Source: CAVVAL01 sp963742725
Lineage (GTDB): Bacteria > Actinomycetota > Actinomycetes > Mycobacteriales > Cryptosporangiaceae
DNA: 64,000 nt
Direction: 5' to 3'
Assembly (NCBI GenBank): GCA_963742725.1
Contig: CAVUMX010000001.1
Span: 620,001 to 684,000, forward strand
Of the stretch, positions 50,704-57,969 are shown piece after piece. Positions within the stretch are counted from its first letter, which is position 1, and each line of letters begins with the position of its first letter. The notes beneath the pieces were generated by a model. It had not been told where the DNA came from. It worked only from the letters and a program-made list of their open reading frames with translations, and did not search any database. Position numbers and translations under genes: made by a program.

Positions 50704-50719
50704 ACCGGTCTAGACCAGT
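50704..50719. promoter_or_regulatory. DasR-responsive element (dre)-like operator
   Basis: Read on the minus strand the site is ACTGGTCTAGACCGGT. It matches the DasR palindrome ACTGGTCTAGACCAGT known from Streptomyces at 15 of 16 positions. It is 68 bases upstream of the GH20 gene, whose product releases the DasR-pathway sugar GlcNAc. Confidence 0.8.
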
Positions 50720-50807
50720 TGCCGCAGCCCGAACCCGACCGGCGTTCATTCACTTAACAGACAACCCTTGTGAAAGTGGCCCAGACCGGCCTACAGTCCC
50801 GCTCGGC

Positions 50808-50821
50808 TGACATCGTTGTCA
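50808..50821. promoter_or_regulatory. LacI-type operator upstream of the S1 protease gene
   Basis: TGACATCGTTGTCA, identical over 14 bases to the distal GH92 operator at 19053-19066, lies 63 bases before the protease start. It suggests the same repressor controls both genes, although no lacI-family gene is in the window. Confidence 0.6.
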
Positions 50822-50883
50822 GGCTCCAGGAGCCTCCCGGACCACGTCGCGGCGCGGCTCACCTGCCCACCACGGAGGTTGCC

Positions 50884-52071
50884 ATGAGGCTCCCGCACCG
50901 CGCGTTAGGCGCCGTCGCCGTTGCCCTGCTCACCGGAACCGTCCTCGTCGCCCCGGCTTCCGCCGCGCCGGCCCGCACCGACACCGCCTCCTCGGCCGCC
51001 ACCGCCCCCTTGGCCGACGCCGACGCCGACACTGCTGCCGCAGCCGCTGACGCAGCCGGCCGTATGGCGCGGCAGCGGCCGCTCGTCGCGGCGGCGAGCG
51101 CCGTCCGCTGGGAGATCGAGCGGCACGCCTATCCCGGCTTCGCCGGCATCGCCCTGGAGGACGCGCAGGTCGCGCTGTGGTGGAAGGGCGCCGTGCCGAC
51201 TGGGATGTCGACAGTGGTCGCCCGTGCGCGGCGGCACGCTCCGGTCAAGGTCCGGGCCGCCGCTCATTCGTTGCGCGAGCTGCGGGCCGCGGCGGCGAAG
51301 GTCCGGGCCACGACAGACGTCAGCCCGTCCGGCCCGCTGCACGCGATCAAGATCCCGGCGGACGGCAGCGGTCTGGTGCTCGCCGCGCCCGTCGGCATCC
51401 GGACGGCCGCGGCGGTGCCCGAGGTCGCCGTCCCGGTCACGGTCGTCCACGAGGAACCGCTGCGGCCCGTGTCGCGCGAGAACGACTGGGCGCCCTGGTC
51501 GGGCGGCGCGCAGATTCGCAACGGCGGCAGCTACTGCACGTCCGGGTTCGGCGTGCGCAACAGCGCCAACGCGCGGTACATCCTCACCGCCGCCCACTGT
51601 GGCCAGTCCGGCAACCGCATCACCGACGGGCAGGGCGAATGGATCGGCGACGTCGGCCCCCGGCACCAGGACCACGACATCGCGCTGATCCCGACGTCCA
51701 ATGTCGACGACCAGATCTACGTCGGCGGCTCGAACAGCAACACCACCCGCGTGGTCGAGGGCTGGGACTGGACGTTCGTCGGCGAGTACCTGTGCCAGTC
51801 CGGCGTGACGAGCGCCTTCCAGACCGGCGGGCCCGTCTGCAACATCAAGGTGCTGTTCTACTACGACGACCGTGAGGACCTGGTCGAGGCCGAGCAGATG
51901 AACGGGCAGCAGGCGGCCCGGGGCGGCGACAGCGGCGGCCCGATCTACTCGAACGGCGCCAACGGCGGTGTCGTCGCGAAGGGCACGGTGACGCGGTCGG
52001 CCGGCCCCCGCCTCGGCTTCCAGGACTTCGGCACGGCGACCCGTGACTTCGGGATCTGGATCGCCAAGTAG
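50884..52071 (+). CDS. Secreted S1-family (trypsin/chymotrypsin-like) serine protease
   Basis: The 395-residue prepro-enzyme has a signal peptide (GAVAVALLTGTVLVAPASAA), an Ala-rich pro-region to about residue 205 and a protease domain. The triad is H238 in LTAAHCG, D265 in DHDIAL and S350 in GGDSGGP. Cysteine pairs around the His (SYCTSG, AHCG) match bacterial S1 proteases. GGAGG precedes ATG 50884 by 5 bases. Codon 8 is TTA. It is divergent from GH20, and a LacI-type operator lies in its promoter region. The substrate is probably extracellular protein. Confidence 0.92.
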   Translation: MRLPHRALGAVAVALLTGTVLVAPASAAPARTDTASSAATAPLADADADTAAAAADAAGRMARQRPLVAAASAVRWEIERHAYPGFAGIALEDAQVALWWKGAVPTGMSTVVARARRHAPVKVRAAAHSLRELRAAAAKVRATTDVSPSGPLHAIKIPADGSGLVLAAPVGIRTAAAVPEVAVPVTVVHEEPLRPVSRENDWAPWSGGAQIRNGGSYCTSGFGVRNSANARYILTAAHCGQSGNRITDGQGEWIGDVGPRHQDHDIALIPTSNVDDQIYVGGSNSNTTRVVEGWDWTFVGEYLCQSGVTSAFQTGGPVCNIKVLFYYDDREDLVEAEQMNGQQAARGGDSGGPIYSNGANGGVVAKGTVTRSAGPRLGFQDFGTATRDFGIWIAK

Positions 52072-52086
52072 CCCGGAGCCGCCGAG

Positions 52087-53709
52087 TCAGGCGAGGTTGG
52101 CGGCGCGCGGGTAGACGTCGGCCGGATCGGTCAGCACGTTGACCAGGTACGGCACGCCGGCGTCGAACGCGCGCCGCAGCGCCGGCCCGACGTCCTTCGC
52201 CGCCGTCACGGTCTCGCCCGCGCCGCCCAGCGCGCTCACGACGTCGTCGTAGCGCAGTCCCGGCTGGAGGTCCGCCGCCACGTCGTACCCGTACAGGGCG
52301 CGCATGGGGTGCTTCTCCAGCCCCCACATGCCGTTGTTCCCCATGACCATCACGACGGGGAGCTGGTGCCGGACGAGCGTGTCCACGTCCATGAGGGAGA
52401 ACCCGGCCGCCCCGTCCCCGAAGAGCAGGCAGACCTGCGACTCCGGACGGGAGATCCGCGCGGCGATGGCGTACCCGAGCCCCGTGCCGAGGCAGCCGTA
52501 CGGGCCGGGGTCCATCCAGCAGCCGGGCGTCGACGCGTCGAGGTACTTGCCGGCGTAGGAGACGAAGTCGCCGCCGTCGCCGATGACCACGGCGTCCCTG
52601 TCGAGCACCTGGCGCAGTTCGCCGTAGATCCGGGACGGCTTGATCGGGTCCGTGTCGGCTTCGAGCGCGTCGATCTCCTTGGCGCGGGCGGCGTCCTCGG
52701 CGGTACGGAGTTCGGCGAGCCACGGCTCGTGGTCGGCGCGCGGGCCGGTGTGGTCGGCGAGCGCGGTCAGGACGAGGACCAGGTCACCGGCCGGCGACGC
52801 GGCGGGCGTCACGTGCGTGGCCCGCTGGGACGGCGCGTCCACGATGTGCACGACCGTCGCGCCGCCGAAGTCGCCGAACCCGAGCCGGAAATCGAGCGGG
52901 GTACCGATCACGATGACCACGTCGGCGCCCGTCGTTGCCAGCCGGCGGCTACGGGCGAACGCCAGCTCGTGCTCGGCCGGGACGCAGCCGCGCCCCATCC
53001 CGTTCATGAACACCGGGACGCGCATGGCCTCGGCGAACGCCACGAGCGCGCCGGCAGCGCCGCCGCCGAGAACGTCCGAGCCGGCGATGACGACGGGCCT
53101 GCTCGCGGCGGCGATCAGCTCGGCGGCCTTGCGGACCTCGTCCGGGTCGGCTTCGAGCGGTGCCGGTTCGAACCGCGCGGGTAGCTCGACCGTCGCGCGG
53201 CCGAAGATCACGTCCATCGGGAAGTCGAGGAAGACCGGGCCGCGGTGCGGCGTGAGCGCGGCCCTGAGCGCGGTGTGCACGTCACCGGGGATCGCCTCGG
53301 GACTGGTCACCGTCGCCGCGTGCCGGGTGATCGGCGCGAACAGGGGCACGTGGTCGAACTCCTGGAGCGACCCGGCACCCCACCGCCACTGCGGCGCCCG
53401 GCCGCCGAGCACGACGACCGGCGACGCGTTGAAGTGCGCGCTCGTCACCCCGGACACGCCGTTCGTCACGCCCGGACCGGCCGTCAGCGCGGCCACGCCC
53501 GGCCTGCCGGTCAGCTTCGCCACGCCCTCGGCCGCGAAGACGGCGGTCGACTCGTGGCGGGTGTCGAGGATCCGGACGCCCGTCGTGTGCGCCGCGTCGT
53601 ACAGCGGGAAGATGTGCCCCCCGGACAGCGTGAAGAGGGTGTCCACCCCGTGGTCACGCAGGACGGCAAGGGCGAGATCGCCGCCGTGCCCCTCGATAGC
53701 GCCGCTCAT
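52087..53709 (-). CDS. Thiamine diphosphate-dependent enzyme, acetolactate synthase-like
   Basis: The 540-residue protein has the three-domain layout of the acetolactate synthase/oxalyl-CoA decarboxylase superfamily. E53 (RHESTAVFAAEG) activates ThDP, and the cofactor motif GDG...NN spans about 431-459. No small regulatory subunit gene (ilvN) or ilvC is adjacent, and the length is below typical IlvB. A catabolic or acyloin-type role is therefore as likely as branched-chain amino acid synthesis. It converges on the S1 protease gene. Confidence 0.82.
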   Translation of the reverse strand: MSGAIEGHGGDLALAVLRDHGVDTLFTLSGGHIFPLYDAAHTTGVRILDTRHESTAVFAAEGVAKLTGRPGVAALTAGPGVTNGVSGVTSAHFNASPVVVLGGRAPQWRWGAGSLQEFDHVPLFAPITRHAATVTSPEAIPGDVHTALRAALTPHRGPVFLDFPMDVIFGRATVELPARFEPAPLEADPDEVRKAAELIAAASRPVVIAGSDVLGGGAAGALVAFAEAMRVPVFMNGMGRGCVPAEHELAFARSRRLATTGADVVIVIGTPLDFRLGFGDFGGATVVHIVDAPSQRATHVTPAASPAGDLVLVLTALADHTGPRADHEPWLAELRTAEDAARAKEIDALEADTDPIKPSRIYGELRQVLDRDAVVIGDGGDFVSYAGKYLDASTPGCWMDPGPYGCLGTGLGYAIAARISRPESQVCLLFGDGAAGFSLMDVDTLVRHQLPVVMVMGNNGMWGLEKHPMRALYGYDVAADLQPGLRYDDVVSALGGAGETVTAAKDVGPALRRAFDAGVPYLVNVLTDPADVYPRAANLA

Positions 53710-53764
53710 CAGGAACCCTCCTCAGCACCGGTCCGCGAAACCGTACTCGCAAGTAACCAGGCTG

Positions 53765-54472
53765 TCACGGGGTCGCGGCACGTTGAGCGGCCTCGCGCTG
53801 CTTGCGGGCCATGTCCTCGATCGCCGCCCGCTCGACGGCAGCCTGCTCGTACGCCTCGATCCGGTTCTTCACCACGCGGCCCGGTACGCCGACGACGACC
53901 GAGTGGTCCGGGACGTCCTTGTTCACGACCGTGTGCGCCGCGAGGACACAGCCACGGCCGACCGTGATCCCGCGCAGCACCGTGACCTTGGTGCCGACCC
54001 AGCAGTCCGGGCCGATGCGCACCGGTGTCTTCACGATGCCCTGATCCTTGATCGGGACGTGGATGTCGGCGTACACGTGGTCGAAGTCGCACACGTACAC
54101 CCAGTCCGCGACGATCGTGGCCTCGCCGAACTCGACGTCCAGATAGCAGTTGACGGTGTTGTCCTTGCCGAACACGCACTTGTCGCCGATGCGCAGCGTG
54201 CCCTCGTGGGCGCGCAGGGAGTTGCCGGAGCCGATGTGCACCCACCGGCCGATGATCATGCGCCCGTAGCCACGACGCGCGTGCAACTGGACGCGCGGCC
54301 CGAGGAAGACGAAACCCTCGGTGACGATGTGCGGCTTGGTGAGCTTCAGGACGAAGAAGCGCCAGTAGCGGATCAGGTACCACGGCGTCCATGCCCGGTT
54401 CCGGACCACCCAACGCAACGACGCGAGCGTGAGGAACCGCGCCTGGCGCGGATCACGGCGACTACCCAACAC
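53765..54472 (-). CDS. Hexapeptide-repeat (left-handed beta-helix) acyltransferase
   Basis: The 235-residue protein has about eight hexapeptide turns between residues 60 and 180 (IGDKCVFGKDN ... IGPDCWVGTKVTVLRGITVGRG), the trimeric fold of sugar O-acetyltransferases. A helical basic C-terminus follows. GTG 54472 was chosen because TACGTT ends 7 bases before it (leaderless) and because the longer frame would run through a hairpin repeat. From memory, a similar gene (Rv3034c) sits next to the methylglucose-lipopolysaccharide genes in mycobacteria, so a role in acylating that glucan is possible. Confidence 0.85.
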   Translation of the reverse strand: MLGSRRDPRQARFLTLASLRWVVRNRAWTPWYLIRYWRFFVLKLTKPHIVTEGFVFLGPRVQLHARRGYGRMIIGRWVHIGSGNSLRAHEGTLRIGDKCVFGKDNTVNCYLDVEFGEATIVADWVYVCDFDHVYADIHVPIKDQGIVKTPVRIGPDCWVGTKVTVLRGITVGRGCVLAAHTVVNKDVPDHSVVVGVPGRVVKNRIEAYEQAAVERAAIEDMARKQREAAQRAATP

Positions 54473-54479
54473 GCCGAGT

Positions 54480-54485
54480 AACGTA
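54480..54485 (-). promoter_or_regulatory. -10 box (TACGTT) of leaderless hexapeptide-acyltransferase promoter
   Basis: TACGTT on the minus strand ends 7 nt before GTG 54472. Hairpin repeat copy 3 begins 16 bases further upstream, where the -35 region would be. Confidence 0.5.
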
Positions 54486-54500
54486 CCGCCCTCCCCCAGT

Positions 54501-54549
54501 TTCGGACTTTTGAGGGTCGGGCGGCCCCGGGCACCCTCAAAAGTCCGAA
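54501..54549. repeat. Hairpin repeat, copy 3 of 3
   Basis: Perfect 17-bp inverted repeats (54501-54517 and 54533-54549) flank a 15-base GC-rich loop and share the arm TTCGGACTTTTGAGGGT with the copies at 2169 and 20454. This one lies between two divergent genes, upstream of both, so it cannot simply be a gene-end terminator. Confidence 0.88.
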
Positions 54550-54656
54550 GGTCGGGCGCGGGAGTCGTTAAGGAGTGGGTGAGAACACCGTCAGACTTGC
54601 GCCCGATCGTGAGGTTTGTCACGTATTAGGCCGGGATTGCCCTGAGATTTTCCGGG

Positions 54657-54662
54657 TAACGT
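54657..54662 (+). promoter_or_regulatory. -10 box (TAACGT) of leaderless acyltransferase-3 promoter
   Basis: TAACGT ends 6 nt before GTG 54669 and no ribosome-binding site is present. TTGCCC at 54637 is a poor -35 because the spacer is only 14 bases. Confidence 0.45.
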
Positions 54663-54668
54663 CGCCGA

Positions 54669-55928
54669 GTGCCCTTGCCCGTACTAGAGGAGGATGTCCG
54701 CCCTGCCCCGGGCGGCAGCCATACGAGCGTCCTTCCCACCCTCATCCAGCCCCCCGTCCCCGACCGGCCCGCTGAGCGATCCGTCGAGCCACCCGCCGAA
54801 CGCCCCGCGAGGCGTCGCTACCACGAGGTGGACGTACTCCGGTTCATCGCCGCCACGGCCGTCGTCCTGTACCACTTCTTCTTCCGCGCCAGCACCACCG
54901 AGCCGGTCTTCGCCCACACGGGCTTCTCGGATCCGGGCGGCGTCTTCCGGTACGGCTACCTCGGCGTCGACCTCTTCTTCGTGATCAGCGGGTTCGTCAT
55001 CCTCAACAGTGCGTGGAAGAAGCGCCCCAGCGCGTTCGTGGCGTCGCGGATCGGCCGCCTCTACCCCGCGTTCTGGGTGGCGATGACGCTCACGGCGATC
55101 GTCACCTTCTGGGACCCGAACGGCCGCTATGACGTCTCCGTCGAGAAGTGGGCCTACAACCTCACGATGATGCCGCAGGTCTGGGACGTCGGCGTTATCG
55201 ACGGCGTCTACTGGACCCTCTTCATCGAGCTGAAGTTCTACCTGCTGATCCTCGTCCTGTGCCTGATCGGGATGACGCTCAACCGGGTGCTGGTCTTCTC
55301 CGTGGCCTGGCTGGCGGTCTCGCTCTGGGACCAGTTCGAGCCGCTCCCCGAGACGGCCAACGAACTGCTGATCCCCGAGTGGGCGCCCTACTTCGTCGGC
55401 GGCATCCTCTGCGCGCTCATCGCGCGGGAGGGGTGGAAGGTGCGGTATGCGGTGCCGCTCGTCGTGGCCGCCGGCTGGGCGGTGCACCTGGCGACGTCGC
55501 TGGCGAAGCTCCAGTCGAAGTCGTACGGCGCGGAACTCTCGCCGTGGGTCGTCGGCGGTGTCGTGCTCGGGACGTTCGCCCTCTTCGCCCTGATCGCCTC
55601 GCACAAGCTCCAGTGGCGGTGGCTCGGCAAGATCGCGTTCCTCGGCGGGCTCACCTACCCGCTGTACCTGCTGCACGACTACATCGGCTTCGTCCTGTTC
55701 GAGCTGGGGCACGGCAAGGTGTCCCGCTGGGTCCTGGCCGGCGGGATCCTCGCGCTGATCACCGTCCTGTCGTGGCTGCTGCACAGGTTCGAGAACAAGG
55801 TCGCGCCGCCGTTCACCCGCTGGATGCGCACCCGCTGGGACGCCGTCCGCCACATCGCGTTCGACGTACACCCCGTCGAACAGAGCCCCTGGACAGCACC
55901 AACCTCCAGCGTCTCTCGAATGTACTGA
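54669..55928 (+). CDS. Acyltransferase-3 family membrane O-acyltransferase
   Basis: The 419-residue protein has a cytosolic N-terminus of about 50 residues and about ten membrane helices. The family opening YHEVDVLRFIAATAVVLYHF (catalytic His in the last part) is followed by YLGVDLFFVISGFVI and VYWTLFIELKFYL. Such proteins move acyl groups onto extracytoplasmic sugars or lipids. GTG 54669 fits a leaderless promoter. It is divergent from the hexapeptide acyltransferase; both may decorate the same polysaccharide, which is inference. Confidence 0.9.
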   Translation: MPLPVLEEDVRPAPGGSHTSVLPTLIQPPVPDRPAERSVEPPAERPARRRYHEVDVLRFIAATAVVLYHFFFRASTTEPVFAHTGFSDPGGVFRYGYLGVDLFFVISGFVILNSAWKKRPSAFVASRIGRLYPAFWVAMTLTAIVTFWDPNGRYDVSVEKWAYNLTMMPQVWDVGVIDGVYWTLFIELKFYLLILVLCLIGMTLNRVLVFSVAWLAVSLWDQFEPLPETANELLIPEWAPYFVGGILCALIAREGWKVRYAVPLVVAAGWAVHLATSLAKLQSKSYGAELSPWVVGGVVLGTFALFALIASHKLQWRWLGKIAFLGGLTYPLYLLHDYIGFVLFELGHGKVSRWVLAGGILALITVLSWLLHRFENKVAPPFTRWMRTRWDAVRHIAFDVHPVEQSPWTAPTSSVSRMY

Positions 55929-55941
55929 TCTCTAACCTGGA

Positions 55942-56039
55942 GCCCGCTGAGGTGCGCCGATCGGCGCCGTCGCACAAGGCGCCGCGTGCTATCGCACGCA
56001 AGCCGCGGAGACGGAGCCGAGCGGTGTGCCTCAGCGGGC
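55942..56039. other. 98-bp multi-stem structured element between convergent genes
   Basis: An outer 11-bp stem (GCCCGCTGAGG 55942-55952 with CCTCAGCGGGC 56029-56039) encloses several smaller hairpins. These include the perfect palindrome GCGCCGATCGGCGC (55954-55967) and GCGTGC-TATC-GCACGC (55984-55999). It fills the gap between the acyltransferase-3 and methyltransferase stop codons. A simple terminator would not need branching, so a structured RNA or mobile-element remnant is possible. Confidence 0.55.
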
Positions 56040-56045
56040 CGCCCA

Positions 56046-56993
56046 CTAAGGCTTGGTGCCGGTTACCAGGGCGTTGTAGAAGAGGCCGTCGGGAACGACC
56101 TTGCTCCAGACGTGCTTGTCCACTGCGGACAGGGCCATCCAGCCGTTGTAGGCGAACCGGGCCCAGTTCCAGCCGAGCTTCTCGCGCGGCACCGCGCACT
56201 CGAACGTGCGGACCGGCCAGCCGAACCAGGACGCGGTCAGCTCCTCGGTCTTGACCTCGACGTCCGTGGCGCCGACGCGCAGCGCCAGGCGGCGCAGGTC
56301 GTCCGGCGCGAACGTGTGGATGTCGACGACGGCCTCCAGGCGCGCCGCCTCGGACGACTCGTCCAGCTCGGCCTGCGGCCGCCGCCAACCGGTGAGGCCA
56401 GGCAGCTTCGTGACATTGGTGGCGGTGAACCAGGTGAGCTGGGACAGCTTGCGCGCCACCACGTCGCCGTACTTGGTCGGTTCGCCGGCGAAGACGAACC
56501 GCCCGCCCGGCTTGAGGACGCGCATGACCTCGCGCAGCGACAGTTCGACGTCCGGGATGTGGTGCAGGACGGCGTGGCCGACGACCAGGTCGAACGACTC
56601 GTCGTCGTAGGGGATGGACTCGGCGTCGGCGACGCGGCCGTCCACGTCGAGGTCGAGGCCCTCGGCGTTGCGCTTGGCCACCTCGACCATGCCGGGCGAG
56701 ATGTCGGTGACGAAGCCCTTCTTGATGACGCCGGCCTGCATCAGGTTGAGCAGGAAGAAGCCGGTGCCGCTGCCGAGTTCGAGCGCGGTCGGGTAGGGCC
56801 AGCCGTCGGTGCCGGCGACGACCTCGAACCGCTGCCGGGCGTAGTCGATGCAGCGCTCGTCGTAGGAGATCGACCACTTCTCGTCGTAGGTCGACGCTTC
56901 CCAGTCGTGGTACAGGATGTTGGCCTGCTTGGGGTCGGACGCTGCCGCCGCGACCTCTTCCTTGGAGACAGCGCCGCGCTTGGATTCAGCCAC
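56046..56993 (-). CDS. SAM-dependent methyltransferase paired with enoyl-CoA hydratase
   Basis: The 315-residue class I methyltransferase has motif I ALELGSGTGFF (about 70-80), VTDISPGMVEVAKRNA and the post-II segment LVVGHAVLHHIPD. It starts with GTG one base after the stop codon of the enoyl-CoA hydratase gene, so the two are translationally coupled. Mycobacteria carry the same pair (Rv3038c-Rv3039c, from memory). Lipid or sugar methylation is possible. The substrate is unknown. Confidence 0.88.
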   Translation of the reverse strand: MAESKRGAVSKEEVAAAASDPKQANILYHDWEASTYDEKWSISYDERCIDYARQRFEVVAGTDGWPYPTALELGSGTGFFLLNLMQAGVIKKGFVTDISPGMVEVAKRNAEGLDLDVDGRVADAESIPYDDESFDLVVGHAVLHHIPDVELSLREVMRVLKPGGRFVFAGEPTKYGDVVARKLSQLTWFTATNVTKLPGLTGWRRPQAELDESSEAARLEAVVDIHTFAPDDLRRLALRVGATDVEVKTEELTASWFGWPVRTFECAVPREKLGWNWARFAYNGWMALSAVDKHVWSKVVPDGLFYNALVTGTKP

Positions 56994-56994
56994 G

Positions 56995-57774
56995 TCAGCG
57001 CCCCACGAACTTCGCCTTGCCGGGGCCGTTCTCGACGAACGACTCCATGCCGACCTTCTTGTCCTCGGTCGCGAACAGGGCCGCGAACAGGTGGCTTTCC
57101 AGCTTCAGGCCGGATTCGAGGTCACCGTCGAGGCCGCCGTCGATGGCCGCCTTGGCCGCGCGCAGCGCCAGGGCCGGACCGTTCGTGAACGTCTGCGCCC
57201 ACTCGACGGCCGCCGTGTAGACGTCGTCCGGGGCGACGACCTTGTCCACCAGCCCGATCGCCAGTGCCTCGGACGCGTCGACGAACCGTCCGGAGAAGAT
57301 CAGGTCCTTGGCCTTGGCCGGACCGACGAGACGCGCCAGCCGCTGCGTGCCGCCCGCGCCGGGGATGATGCCCAGGCCGATCTCGGGCTGGCCCAGCTTG
57401 GCGTTGTCGCCGGCGACCCGGAAGTCGGCGGTGAGGGCCAACTCGCACCCGCCGCCCAGCGCGTAGCCGGTGACGGCCGCGATGACCGGCTTGGGGATCT
57501 GCGCGACGGCCGTGAACGCGCTGGACAGCGCACCGGCCCGCTCCGCCATCTCGGCGTAGCCCTGCGACGCCATCTCCTTGATGTCGGCGCCCGCCGCGAA
57601 CAGCTTCGGGCCGCCGTAGAGGACCACGGCGCGGACGTCGGCGCGCTCCGTCGCCTCCCGCGCCGCGGCGCGCAGCTCCTCCTGGACCTGCTTGTTGAGG
57701 GCGTTCATCGGCGGCCGGTCCAGCCGGATCGTGCCGACGCCGTTCTCCACTTCGAGCCGTACGAACTCGCCCAC
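56995..57774 (-). CDS. Enoyl-CoA hydratase/isomerase (crotonase) family
   Basis: The 259-residue crotonase has the oxyanion-hole segments LFAAGADIKEMA and YALGGGCELAL and the catalytic-loop region IGLGIIPGAGGTQRL. GTG 57774 is set by AAGGAG 6 bases upstream; the open frame continues but without codon bias. It hydrates enoyl-CoA in fatty-acid breakdown or a related step. The mycobacterial counterpart is annotated echA17 (memory). It is the first gene of the pair with the methyltransferase. Confidence 0.92.
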   Translation of the reverse strand: MGEFVRLEVENGVGTIRLDRPPMNALNKQVQEELRAAAREATERADVRAVVLYGGPKLFAAGADIKEMASQGYAEMAERAGALSSAFTAVAQIPKPVIAAVTGYALGGGCELALTADFRVAGDNAKLGQPEIGLGIIPGAGGTQRLARLVGPAKAKDLIFSGRFVDASEALAIGLVDKVVAPDDVYTAAVEWAQTFTNGPALALRAAKAAIDGGLDGDLESGLKLESHLFAALFATEDKKVGMESFVENGPGKAKFVGR

Positions 57775-57969
57775 GCCTCGCTCCTTCGCGTGCGGTGCTG
57801 CCAAGGCGGCCAGCGTACCGACGGGTACGGCGGCGGCCGTCCCACGGGTGGCGGACTCCCGACATCGAAACGTGAGCGTGTGTCGCGTATCACAATTGTC
57901 GGCTACGCTTCCGTAACCCATCTGCCACACCGTTCCCACCAGGAACGTTCTCCCGCTGAGGAGCGTTCG

